Source of the DNA: Trileptium ribeirensis
Taxonomy: Eukaryota > Nematoda > Enoplea > Enoplida > Thoracostomopsidae
NCBI GenBank assembly: GCA_030248225.1
Contig: JASANE010000614.1
Location: 62,001-126,000, forward strand
Length of the DNA: 64,000 bases
Reading direction: 5' to 3'
The notes beneath the pieces were generated by a model. It searched no databases, was not told the origin of the DNA, and was given only the letters and a program-made list of their open reading frames with translations. A program made the position numbers and the translations under genes. Position 1 is the stretch's first letter, and every line of letters starts with the position of its first letter. Below are positions 1-11,545 of this stretch, piece after piece.

Positions 1-720
1 AGTGTTATTGCTTGATTTTACCATTGAATAAGTGCCTAGTAGGTTATCAAGCACGCTGAATACGAAGGTTTTGCTATCTAGAGTCCAACTTGACTATACT
101 TTACGTTTTCATGGAGTTTCAAGAATTGATTTCCAAATGTAGTGCGTTTTCATTTTCTGGTTATGTATTGCAAAAAGGACACAACATATAAGACAATGAA
201 GGCTGAATACAATGATTTGGTTAACTAGAGTCCAGCGTGCATATTTCACTCATGTTCAATGGATTTACGGTGAACGAACCCGATTCCCAGAATATAGTCT
301 GCCTTAACCTGTTTGTTACGTATCGTGTACAGGTCATAAAAGATTTTTATATAGGTTTTAAGTTTTCCGGTAGCCTGAATACGATGGCTTTATTTCGAGT
401 CCAACACGAGTATCTTTTGTCTTTTCAGATGTTTTCATTAGGTTTAGTGACAATGAACCCGATTTCCAGAATGTAGTCGGTCTTAAGTACTTTGGAACAT
501 GGCATTAGAAATAGTCTATATAGATGTTTTTTCGGTATTCTGCATACAATGACTTGGTTATCTAGAGTCCACGTTGTTATGCCTTTTCAATGGGTTTAGA
601 GTCAATGAACCCGATTTCTAGAATATAGTCTGTCTTAAGTTGTTTGGGTACGTATTGCGCACAGGTCATCAAGAATTTTCTCTAATGGTTTTCCAGCTTG
701 CTAAATACGATGGTTTGGTA
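1..720 (+). repeat. Family S satellite-like monomers, array 1
   Basis: Diverged tandem units of about 150-180 bp. The anchor AACCCGATTTCCAGAATATA recurs at about 279, 458 and 610, with related GATTTCCAAATGTAG near 128. It also has CTAGAGTCCAACTTG and CATCAAGAATGG blocks. The array runs off the window start. No exon recognised. Confidence 0.72.
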
Positions 721-797
721 AACACAACCTGTTACAGGTGATTAAAAAACTTAAAAATGAAATTTAATATGACAAACATTCTGCATAAAGACATTAC

Positions 798-946
798 CTG
801 AACAACATGTTGCCTTATCAACCGTTGTAAAACATGTTCCGACAGCGACCTGAACGGAGAAAATGTTGCAACTAGGTGTTGAAAGCAAGCAACCGCAAGT
901 TGTGGCGAAACGAGGGTCGCTGATTCGCCACCCTCTTCTTCGTCGC
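798..946 (-). CDS. CNNM: CNNM exon 8: start of cyclic-nucleotide-binding-like (CNBH) domain
   Basis: A short exon between TCTTAAG and CAG/GTAATG, entering in phase 1 (matching exon 7) and leaving in phase 0. It begins GDEEEGGESATLVSPQLAVA, continues through ACFQHLVATFSPF and ends SEHVLQRLIRQHVVQ. The pattern SPQL...A..HLVATxFSPxxxSExxLxRL fits the start of the CNNM CNBH domain. The true reading frame is not the longest frame across this interval. The remaining exons must lie beyond base 1 of the window. Confidence 0.8.
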
Positions 947-1225
947 CTTAAGAATATTTAAATTTCCATAAACAGAAGTAGAGAAGCAGATAATAAACCA
1001 GGACCAGTGGAGCACAGAAGACACATTAAACTTAATGACGGAGTTGAAATACAGATACAAGAAGATAAACCATCATGAGTACGTTACATGATTTAAATCT
1101 TTAAGTATTTCTTGGACTAAAAGAAAAACGAAACACACAAAATAATTTTCAACAGTTAGTCCCAAAAGTTTAGACAGGTCCCTGTTAGACATTCAGTTTT
1201 TAAACAAAAACACTATCATCGTTTT

Positions 1226-1415
1226 CTGGCTAGTCAAAACATCGGAAATTATAGCCGGGGACCCCGGCTCAGCTGTCGGGGCGGGGCCAATTTTTTGCCG
1301 GATTTTGTTCCGTTTAGGCGTTTATTTTTCTAAGCAGGGGGCTTTGAGCCGGGGGTACCTCCGTTTTCCCGGGAACAGCCAAAAATGCCGCCCCCAACCA
1401 TTTTGGATTAGCCAG
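1226..1415. mobile_element. Short TIR MITE, copy 1
   Basis: Begins CTGGCTAGTCAAAAC and ends with the inverse ...GGATTAGCCAG. It is GC-rich inside an AT-rich intron, and CTTTGAGCCGGGGGTAC is shared with the copy at 49620. The target duplication is unclear. Confidence 0.7.
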
Positions 1416-1627
1416 ATTTATTTTTACTAAAAAACAGTCCATTTTGAGATTTATATACACCTTTGAGCTTTATATTAATTTTGAAATTTAATAAACCATA
1501 GCACATTCCAGCTGCACTTACTGGAAACAACACCACTATTACTTACAAATTAAAAATATCTAGTTTTCATTAATTCAGGTCGAACTGATTGTTACAAGAA
1601 TATATACTCAAGATAAACTCATTATTA

Positions 1628-2689
<1,062 letters not shown>

Positions 2690-3960
2690 AGCTATAATTT
2701 TGTTGGTCCGGTAGTACTTTCGAAATATCTAAATGAAACGATACGACCGAAGCGAGTAGAACTAGAGGCGCCAGGGGGAAAATCATGAAATTTTTATCTG
2801 TTGGTGTCACTCACATAAATCGTCTTTGGATTTCGACCAACTTTTTTATTCACCAGCAAACATGACGACGATGTGACCTTTACTTGACCGGTACCAGTTA
2901 GGAAAATGCATTTTCCAGATCAAAATGACATTTACTGATTTTAAGCTTGTTTTGCCAAATCTGATCACACGGCTACCAGTGTTTCGTCGCCCATACCAAG
3001 CAAGGTGTGCTTGACAGCGACAAACGGAAAGCACAGAATCAACTTATCGAGATCTACTACTTTTATGAACGATACTTTTGCTGAACCAATTCCTGAGCCG
3101 CCGACGGTCCGAATATGGTTCGACGACACTTTGTCATAAACATAGATTTTTCAAATTTCGCCATGTTATTTCGTTTTTTTACCATACAATGAGTGTCCAT
3201 AAGTGATCAAGACGATTAATACGATACTTTAGTCATCTAAAACCGAACTCGACTATAATATGCCTTTTCAGGAATTTCAACGGTTTTACGTTAGCCGAAC
3301 ACGATTTCCAAAATGCAGCCTGTCTCTACAGTTGTTCGGGCATCAAGAATGAGAATGGTCTACATATACGTATTTTCGGTGTTCTGAATATAGAAGTTTG
3401 GTGATCTACAGTTTACCACGAGTATCTCATGCTTTTATAGGGTTTAGAGTCGTTCAACCCGATTTGCCGAATATAGTCTGTAATCATTTGCATGGTTATG
3501 TATTGTGTGCAGGTCATTAAGAATGGCTTTATATAAATGTTTTGATACACTGAATACAACAACGTAAAGCAGACGGGAGCCCAGCAATACTATTCCATGT
3601 CTTTGCAAAAGTGTCCAATATTTTTATAGATGATGATCTCGATTGTCGGAATATAGTTTGTCTCCAATAGTTGTTTGTTTACTTATTCCGTCCAGTGCAT
3701 CTAGAATGGTCTATATTGCTTTTCGGTCACAATTGTTTGGTCAGCTAGGCTCCAGCATGTATATGGCATGCATTTTCACACGCGTCCAGTATGTTTAGGA
3801 TCTACTAACCCAGTCTATGTGCAGTTGTATGCTACCATTTGCACAGAAATATTTAACGGAAAATGTAAAATTCTAGAACGATTACAATTTCAAGCAAGAC
3901 TGGGATACAGGTTGTCATACTACACTGTGTAATATATTTTCCTTTTCATGTATATAGCAA
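2690..3960 (+). repeat. Family S element: unique leader plus monomer array
   Basis: The leader (about 2690-3130: GATACGACCGAAGCGAGTAG, later CCGAATATGGTTCGACGAC) is followed by monomers with anchors near 3298, 3457 and 3637. The same leader-to-array order is seen at 8830 and 31600. The array ends about 20 bp before CNNM exon 6. Confidence 0.68.
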
Positions 3961-3982
3961 CTATCCCATCATCAGCTCTTAC

Positions 3983-4157
3983 CGACAAAAGCTAAATGAG
4001 AATCGCCCTTTTTAAACTCTTCCAGCATAACATTTAGAGGCATATCTTCCATAATCATACGCACCGGATGACGGTAAAAGTCACAAATTGTACGCACCGG
4101 AATACAATCATCGGGGTCGAGAAGCGCTAAATCTTTGACATTGAACAATCCCACAAC
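3983..4157 (-). CDS. CNNM: CNNM exon 6: second CBS motif
   Basis: A 175-bp exon entering in phase 0 and leaving in phase 1. It reads VVGLFNVKDLALLDPDDCIP, then a segment containing FYRHPVRMIMEDMPLNVMLE and EFKKGDSHLAFV. The VKDLALLDPDD and FKKGxSHLA motifs are diagnostic of CNNM CBS pairs. The acceptor TTTTTAG lies at 4158-4159. Repeat-derived sequence starts within a few bases upstream of it, so the branch point and polypyrimidine tract may sit inside a transposon copy. The donor is G/GTAAGA. Confidence 0.9.
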
Positions 4158-5450
4158 CTAAAAACACTAGGACAAATAAAATTGGTGAAGCTCGCTTGCG
4201 AGCCAGAATTCGAGTGATAAGAACAATCCCCCGAAGCAGAAGTGTGAAAAATATTTGCCACACAATATTTTTGACACTCGAACTGAGCTTGTCGGCCCAG
4301 AAAACCCCATATCCGACAATAAAACCAACAATAAACACACATTCAGGTGCTTTTCCCACGACTTCTCACCAAAAATTTCGAAAACGTCATTTTTTTGGCA
4401 AGTATGAACCAGAAGTGTAAAAAATATTTGCCCAACAATATTTTTAACACTTGCAATGAGTTTATCTGCCCAGAAAACCCCATATAAGACACTAAAACCA
4501 ACAAAAACACACATTTAGGTGCATTTCCCACGACTTTTCACCAAATATGAAATTTGGCGCCAACTATAAGCTAAGAGACTCCAGATTGTGAAGTGGTTGA
4601 AAAACGTGTTATATATCATTAGAAAGCCCTGGTAAAGCTACATGGAATAGGCCTATTAGTTTGCGGATATCTCGTTTACTTATTGGGAAAAGTCGCAAAA
4701 ACTGGAGGGGTTGCTCGAAAAATGGGCCAAAATGACGTCATTTTGCCCCATAACTTTTCTCAGGGCAAAAAATTCAAAAATCGGGCTCCGTCACTACACC
4801 TAAATCGACCATTGCGGTTCAAATGAGCTATAGTGCATCAAAATCCGCCTAACCGTTATCGAGATCCAGGTGCGACACACAGACACACACAGACAGGACC
4901 TCATCAACCCCCTCCTGAGCCAAAATTGAAAATTCTCGTTCCACTCGAATTCAACGGCGGACCGATATAACATTTAGAAATGTTGCTTCCTCTTTGATCA
5001 ATTCTTTAGATTCAACGGGAATCAAAATGGCGACAGATTCCAACATTCCAGAATAGTGAAAACTAAACGAAACAACTAAATAATAATTCTAAAGAATAGT
5101 GCAAACTAATCCATTTAATTATTAAGCTTTAAACGCCTTTTCAAAATTGTCGTTTTCCAGAAATCATTTTGAAACTCAGTGACTCACTGATAACAAAACA
5201 TATCCAAAGTGTTCGTTCACAAAAACTTATGTTGGTCTATTGCTTTAAATTAAACGAGCATCAAATCGCTATAGTTTCCAACATTGGAGAATTATAGTGC
5301 AAACTAAACGAAACTATTTAAAACATTAAACTTTGAACGACGCAGTTTTAATTTGTCGTTTTTCAGAAACCGTTTTGAACCTCAGTAACTCATTGATAAA
5401 AAACATATACAAATATACAAAATGTTCGATTACAACAACATAGGTTGCAA
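4158..5450 (+). repeat. Repeat block with two ~173-bp units, a microsatellite and a second duplicated segment
   Basis: Two units sharing AGAAGTGT(G/A)AAAAATATTT start near 4238 and 4411. A unique part follows, ending at ACACACAGACACACACAGAC (4875-4894), a motif arrangement also seen at the right end of family H. From about 5040 to 5450 a further segment is duplicated (CCAACATTCCAGAATAGTG and CCAACATTGGAGAATTATAG). No coding frame. It abuts the CNNM exon 6 acceptor. Confidence 0.6.
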
Positions 5451-5759
5451 AGAGTAGAGTTGCACAAATTTTTGGAAAAAATGTACAGTAGTTTCATAAT
5501 TGTGATTTGTAGATCGCAAACGAAATTTATTTTAAATCGTGTGTAGTGTTCAATAAATCGTCAATCTGGTATAATTGTTAGACGGTGCTGAGTCAATTCA
5601 ACTAAACTCAAATTGCATATTATATTATGAAAGCGGCATTTCAGGTCTTTCACTTGTGCAACAAACGTATTTTGATAACATATTTTTTTACAAATAGAGC
5701 GAATGACAAAATTTAACTCTCTAGTTTAGACTGTACGAGATGTGTTCACATAAAACTGT

Positions 5760-6215
5760 ATTTGGCTTCTCCAAAGTGGGGACTGCCCAGGCATTTTCCA
5801 TGCCCCCTGACAAAAAAGATGGGCCTTGTTGGGGGCCCCCTAGCAAAATTTTGGCTCCCGCCAGTGAAAAGCCTTCTGGCAAAATTTTTGGCTTCCCTCG
5901 GAAAAAACACCCCAGATGACATAATTTTTTCTGAAAATCAATTTCCCAAGTAAAAATTGGGCAAATTTGAGCAAAATTTGGTGGAATAGTTGCTTTTAAC
6001 CTCAACAAAGATGTTTTACACCGTTTGTGACCCTATTTATTAACAATTTTAGTGTTTTCGCTGAAAATAATGTTGAAAATCTTTAAATTTCAATTATCCA
6101 GTACAAGCCAGAGGGCACCATGCTCACGCCCTCTGGCAAAATTCGGCACCCCCACTTCCAAACCAGCCCCCGGTTCATGCCCCCTGACAAACTTTTCAGC
6201 AAATGGAGAAAGCAG
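5760..6215 (+). mobile_element. Foldback element F1, copy 1
   Basis: The left arm (GGCTTCTCCAAAGTGG, then GCCCCCTGACAAA-type iterations) and right arm (GCCCCCTGACAAACTTTTCA ... GGAGAAAGC) are inverse-related GC-rich blocks around an AT-rich core. The same layout recurs at 23166, 48530 and 54150. No coding frame is credible. Confidence 0.65.
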
Positions 6216-6235
6216 TGTAATAACCGATAACATTT

Positions 6236-8095
6236 TCACTAGTAACTCTATCGAGATTGCAGAACGTAGTGAAGCATAAGTACGCCTACGCCTTTTGCGT
6301 ACACAGCCAATCAGCTCTCGATAACATAACGTCGATATGCTATATGCAGATATCACACAATACCGCACACGTCAGAACTAACACCGGCAACAAGTTTCCC
6401 ATGCCCGAAAACCCCCTAGTGCAAGCTAACCACCTTCCAGGACGTCACAATAAAATTGGGAATTTTGGGTCAATGAACCATGAGGGTGCCATACCCCTTA
6501 CCCATGGGTCGCAAAACAAATTCAAAACCGGCAGTGAGTTTTCCATGCCCGAAAACCCCCAAGTAAAACTTTTCAGCCGTCCAGGACGTCTGAACAAATT
6601 TTCGAATTTTGGGTCGAAGAACCACGAGGGTGCCATACCTCAAACCCCATAAAGCGGAGCCTTAATCGCAAAACAACAAAGAAGCATCGGCATTTATCAT
6701 TTTACAATGAAATAAAACCACCCACAAAAAAATCGAATGTTAAGATAAAAATAAGCTTGCTTCCGTGAAGGATACTAAAATGCTTTAAAAACCTTCATTT
6801 TGACCTGACGCCGAACCTAGGGGGCGCCATACCCCCGTACCCATGAAACCATGGGTCGCAGAGTAAAAGCAAAACCGGCAATGACATTCTCATGCCCGAA
6901 AACCCCCAAGTGAAACTTTTCAGCCGCCCCGGACATCAGAACAAATTTTCTAATTTTGGGTCGTGAAACCATGAGGGCGTCATACCTCAAACCCCATAAC
7001 TATAAAACTGTAGCCTTAATCGAATAACAAAAAAGGGGCATCGGTATTTATGATTTTACTATGAAATAAAACCAACCAGAGTAAAAATTCGAAAGTTAAG
7101 GTATAAATAACCTTACTTCCGTGAAGGTTACTAGAATGGGTAAACAAACCCTCATTTTGAACTCTGACCCCGAACCAAGGGGGCGCTATACCCTCGTACA
7201 CATGGAACCATGGGTAGCACAGTAAAACCAACAACGGCAATGAGTTTCCCATGCTCGAATACCCCCAAGTAAAACTTTCCAGCCGCCCTTAACGTCTGAA
7301 CAAATTTTCTAATTTTGGGACGAGGAACCTTGATGGTGCCATACCTCAAACACCATAACTCCAAAACCGGAGCCTTAATCGGCAAACAAAAAGAGGAATC
7401 GGCATTTATCATTTTACTATGAATTAAAATCAACCAGAGAAAAAATTCGAATGTTAAGATAAAAATAACCTTGCTTCCGTGAACGGTACTAAAATGGTGT
7501 AAAAACACTCATTTTGACCTCTGACTCCGAACCACGGCGCGTTATACCCCCGTACCCATGGCACCATGGATTACACAGCAAAACCAGCACCGGCAATAAG
7601 TTTGCCATGCCTGAAAATTTCCATGTGAAACCTATAAGCTGCCCAAGATGTCAGAACAAATTTTCAAAGTTTTGGGTAGAGGAACCAGTGGGGCGCCATA
7701 AAACCGTACATCAAACCCCACAATTCCCAAACTAGAGCCTTAATCGAAAATCAAAAAGGCATTGGCATTTATCATTTTACTATGAAATAAAACAATCCAG
7801 AAAAAAATCGAAAGTTAAGATAAAAATACCCTTGCTTCCCTGAAGGGTACTAAAATGTGGCAGAAAACCCACATTATGACCCTAACCCCGGAACCAGACC
7901 CCAAATCAAAAAACGCTCGAGGATGTACACGATAAATCGACTATGCTGGTTCGAGTGAGCCCAAGTTCATGAAAATCGATTGAGTCGTTCCCGAGTTATG
8001 GCCTAGCACACACACACAGACGGAATTTAAAAGGTTTCGCCCCTGCAACACACAATCTCCACTACGTTTCACTACGTTCTGTCAAACCTTCGGCA
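6236..8095 (+). repeat. Family H element with tandem ~350-bp monomers
   Basis: The left end is ACTCTATCGAGATTGCAGAA followed by CGTAGTGAAGCATA. The right end contains CAATCTCCACTACGTTTCAC, an imperfect inverse of the left. In between, anchors such as ATGCCCGAAAACCCCC recur at about 6401, 6545, 6892, 7250 and 7606, a period near 350 bp after the first partial unit. An AC/AG-rich microsatellite (ACACACACACACAGACGG) sits near the right end. The frames inside are short and not conserved between monomers. Confidence 0.75.
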
Positions 8096-8166
8096 TTAAC
8101 TTAAAACGTTAAAAGTGGACAAACACGATCAACTTTCCATGAGTGTCGGTCAAATCGACCACTCAC

Positions 8167-8352
8167 TTTTATTTTAGGCGGTTTATCTCCTTCATAGACA
8201 GGGATGCGCGTAAATCCACTACTAACAACTTCTGAGACAGTTCTTGTATCAAGAACTGCATCGGCAGGTAGCATAAAAACGTCATCGATGTGCGTCATTA
8301 CGTCTGCAGCTGTCTTTTTGGACAACTCCAATGCGCCTGACACGATGTTAAC
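8167..8352 (-). CDS. CNNM: CNNM exon 5: first CBS motif
   Basis: A 186-bp exon in phase 0 on both sides (acceptor ATTATAG, donor AAA/GTGAGT). It encodes VNIVSGALELSKKTAADVMT, the start of the Bateman module, then SEVVSSGFTRIPVYEGDK, the CBS core where the SGxTRIPVxE motif contributes to the nucleotide site in CNNM proteins. It ends in KPPKIK, where relatives have a loop before VxxLxVKDL. A family H repeat array ends about 70 bp downstream of the donor. Confidence 0.9.
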
Positions 8353-8829
8353 CTATAATATTCAATGTTAAATCGGTCATATAGTAAGATTTACACTTTA
8401 TTCAAGCAATTCCACAGCGATGTAACGCCATCGTCAGACACGACCGCGACAAATTTATTAATTTGTTAAACATGGCCAGGGCAGAAAAAATATATGGCAC
8501 AGACATAGGATCATAACGAACGAAATTTCCAACAGCTTCTAACACAAATAAGACAGAAACGAATATATGACAAAATCGTGACTCATTTGAACCGCAGCAT
8601 TTGAAATGTCGCATTCTCGAGTGAAGGCCAAACTGTAAGACCTGTTGATCTTACTTCGGTTGACTGACGTACGAGAAAACAACAAAACATTGTATAAGAA
8701 AGTAAATGAATATGACGACAGTGCAGTGACTGGCTAACGGCAAAATATTCAACTGATATCAAGAATTAAAATGTAGATCCGATTTTCAGCGAAATTCAAA
8801 GAGATATTTCTATATAAATATTGCAACTG
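8353..8829. other. CNNM intron, no feature seen
   Basis: Unremarkable sequence between exon 5 and the family S leader. The stretches 9532-9888, 10212-10510 and 10735-10974 in neighbouring introns are also without recognisable content. Confidence 0.45.
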
Positions 8830-9531
8830 AGCACAACCTTTGTTATTAAAATGGAGCGGGCGAAGCGAACTGACTTTCCATTGAGGACACTTGAGGAAAA
8901 CACCGTGAAGATTTCATTTTTATAGATCCGTGTAACTGATAAAACGTCTTCGGGAGAAAATTTTTATATCTTTTTATTCTACAGCTAGTGTTGGCAATAT
9001 GCTTTTTCGATGGACGGTAATAGTTCCGACCCCATATTCCCAGTTAATATGGCCAAACTGGTTTCCTGACAAATCTTGCGACGAGCATACCTATATTTAG
9101 CAGGCCACATCCAAGGCAGGAATCATCATATCATCGAGATTTAAAAATTTTCTGGACAACACTGCTTTGCAAGACAATACTCTCTCGGCCGCTGTGATAC
9201 CAAATATGTTTCATTGACCCACTGCAAGAAATAACGATTTTTCAAGTTTCGCGATGTTATTGCTTGTTTTTACCTTACAATGAGCGTTTAATAAGGGCTC
9301 GTTTACTTTAAATTCAAGGGGGTAAAACGGGCCATAACCGTATTCAAAGAGACTTTCAGGCTTCAAAATAATGAAAGCCACTGCAAGAAATACCGATTTT
9401 TCAAGTTTCGCGATGTTATTGCTTGTTTTTACCTTACAATGAGCGTTTAATAAGGGCTCGTTTACTTTAAATTCAAGGGGGTAAAACGGGCCATAACCGT
9501 ATTCAAAGAGACTTTCAGGCTTCAAAATAAT
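8830..9531 (+). repeat. Family S element ending in a 159-bp tandem duplication
   Basis: The leader part (GGAGCGGGCGAAGCGAACTG at about 8852) leads to TTTTTCAAGTTTCGCGATGT as in other S copies. Then 9220-9372 is repeated at 9379-9531 with essentially one difference (ATAACG against ATACCG). Confidence 0.68.
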
Positions 9532-9888
9532 TGGTGAGATTCAAATAGCGTGGACACAGAATATATAAACAAGGCAAAGGGTTATGAAACTTATTATTTC
9601 CTAAGACCTCGATACAAATATCTTTATACCTATATGTCTTCCGTTTTGAAACAACGTGTGACATTATTGACAAACTGAAAGAATTACCGAGTCATCATGC
9701 TTCAAAGTATTATTAACATACTCTCAAAATTTTTTGACAATTTATTGCGTATAGGCCTTGGGAACATAAAGTATTCTATTATTTCAATTAAATACATTGC
9801 GTTAAATGCTAAATCATCCACCAAAATAATGTGCGCATTATTAAAAAAATAAATGTCACATATATGCAGTAACATACAGCATACATAC

Positions 9889-9971
9889 TTCTGGACAATT
9901 TTTAAGTCCTTCTTCAGCGGTCTGAGAAATTCGGATCATTTCTAACAGTCGATCCCTGTTATAAACGTTAC
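9889..9971 (-). CDS. CNNM: CNNM exon 4: linker between DUF21 and CBS domains
   Basis: An 83-bp exon between TTTCCAG and GTATGT. It reads GNVYNRDRLLEMIRISQTAEEG then LKNCPE, which fits the conserved YNRxxLLEM linker between the membrane domain and the CBS pair of CNNM proteins. It enters in phase 1 and leaves in phase 0, consistent with both neighbouring exons. The acidic turn before the CBS domain (TAEEGLKNCPE) is less typical than the rest. Confidence 0.85.
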
Positions 9972-10057
9972 CTGGAAATATGTAGATTTGACAGTAGTGT
10001 ATGTAATTAGCTAATATCATGTTAAAACATTAAAACTAAATACAGCCAGCCGAGCTA

Positions 10058-10211
10058 CAGTATTCGCCACAATTGGCGGCTGCTGCTCGTTGTTCACTTA
10101 TTGCTCGTGGGAAAATAAAATTTTATTTTGTAATTCTATAGTTTGGTTTTGTGCGCTGGTTGTTCACGCGCATCCCGCAAGTAGAGAGACAGTCAATTGT
10201 GGCCAGTACTG
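10058..10211. mobile_element. Tc1/mariner-like MITE, copy 1
   Basis: A 154-bp element flanked by TA on both sides. It starts CAGTATTCGCCACAATTGGC and ends with the inverse GACAGTCAATTGTGGCCAGTACTG shortened here to its last bases CCAGTACTG. CAGT termini and TA target duplication are typical of Tc1/mariner derivatives. Confidence 0.75.
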
Positions 10212-10510
10212 TATATCCTGAAAAAACAAATTTATACTAACCGCAACTTCCTTATTTTTTACACAAGCGTGCAAGGCAAAATGGGGTTAAAAATATTAGT
10301 AGGCGTTATTATAACTTTTGCAAAACTATAACAAATTTCAACAAATAAGGTCACGATCGTATGCTCAACTTCAAACAATAACGAATGAAATACCGTCAGC
10401 CTTGTAGCAATGAATCACAACGCCACGGTTAAACACTATTAGATTCAGACCTAATGTACTATTATAAAGAATTAATAATTAATAACAATGCAGCGGAATA
10501 ATGTTCTAAC

Positions 10511-10734
10511 CAACTTCTTCGCCCAAAATACGATCCAACAATTTAGCTATTGGCCAAGAAAGCGGAGACGTTATAATCATAAAAAATTTCGTCAGCCATA
10601 TCGTTCGCGCACCAACAGCAAGACCGTAGCGGGAGCACACCGACTGCGGCACTATTTCTCCGAAAACCACAATTCCGAAAGAGGAAGCAACCAGTGCAAC
10701 GAAGCCTACAACAATAAATGCATAAGTACCACCA
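10511..10734 (-). CDS. CNNM: CNNM exon 3: end of DUF21 membrane domain
   Basis: Contains the DUF21 motif [19 protein letters not shown] followed by a helix ([20 protein letters not shown]) and [10 protein letters not shown], all in the order seen in CNNM proteins. The donor is G/GTTAGA and the exon exits in phase 1, matching exon 4. The best acceptor, TACAG/TGG at 10735-10736, enters in phase 2, whereas exon 2 exits in phase 1. The helix before FGE appears a few residues longer than usual. Identity is certain; the exact 5' edge is not. Confidence 0.85.
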
Positions 10735-10974
10735 CTGTATGTCAATAATTCATAAATAAACTTAAAGTGTAGATATTTCATAGAACAACTACCATGAATG
10801 AAACTGTATCCTGTGATTGCTTACAAAACCAGATGATATGTATATAATTTTCATAGAATAGTTTAAATTTTATTATATGCAACAATTTTTGATGATGAAC
10901 CAATAACTTGGGTCTATCACACATGCCGAAAAAATGTTTATTGTATACTTCGTAAAACAGAACCGTCAGAAATA

Positions 10975-11153
10975 CAGTACCAGCCAAAAATGACTGCTGC
11001 TCGCTCGCGACTCGCTCGGAATAAATTTGTTCTAAAAATAGAATAATTTATTATTAATTTAAATAGTTCTGAATGCTGGAGCAAGCCACTCGGTGGCGAC
11101 TTGCTCAGGACTCGAAATTCGTCAATTCGACTAGTCATTTCTGGCGAGTACTG
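10975..11153. mobile_element. Tc1/mariner-like MITE, copy 2
   Basis: TA-flanked, starts CAGTACCAGCCAAAAATGAC and ends GTCATTTCTGGCGAGTACTG. The termini resemble the copy at 10058, with a different interior. It lies in the intron between CNNM exons 2 and 3. Confidence 0.75.
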
Positions 11154-11286
11154 TATATACAAATGCAGCTCGGATAAAAACAAATGCCAAAGGAAACACT
11201 CATTTTATTTACCTTAGGATCTAAGATCTATAGGTAAAGATTAAAAATTATTGATGATCGTGTAAAACATAATCAACATAAAACTA

Positions 11287-11545
11287 GTAACTCTGTCGAG
11301 ATTGCAGAACGTAGCTAATCATACGTATATCTACGCCTTTAGCGTGCACAGCCAATCAGCTCTCGATAGCATACGCTGATATGCTATATGTAGATATCAC
11401 ACAATACCACACAAGTTAGAACAAAACTAACACCGGCAAATACTATGAAATAAAACCAACCAGAGAAAAAATTCCAAAGTTAAGATAAAGCTTTCACCTT
11501 TGCAACAAACAATCTCCGCTACGTTACACTACGTTCCGATTAATT
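11287..11545 (+). repeat. Family H, minimal copy without the array
   Basis: About 260 bp carrying both ends of family H (CTCTGTCGAGATTGCAGAAC at left, CAATCTCCGCTACGTTACAC at right) and only fragments of one monomer. It shows that the two ends define the element and that the array is internal. Confidence 0.75.

Noticed and set aside
4108..4514. Three overlapping minus-strand frames of 71-115 codons
   Set aside because: They arise from the two ~173-bp repeat units next to CNNM exon 6 and share no family motif.
9211..9525. A 104-codon minus-strand frame with an internal protein duplication
   Set aside because: The repetition is simply the 159-bp tandem DNA duplication (53 codons); no domain, start context or splice support.
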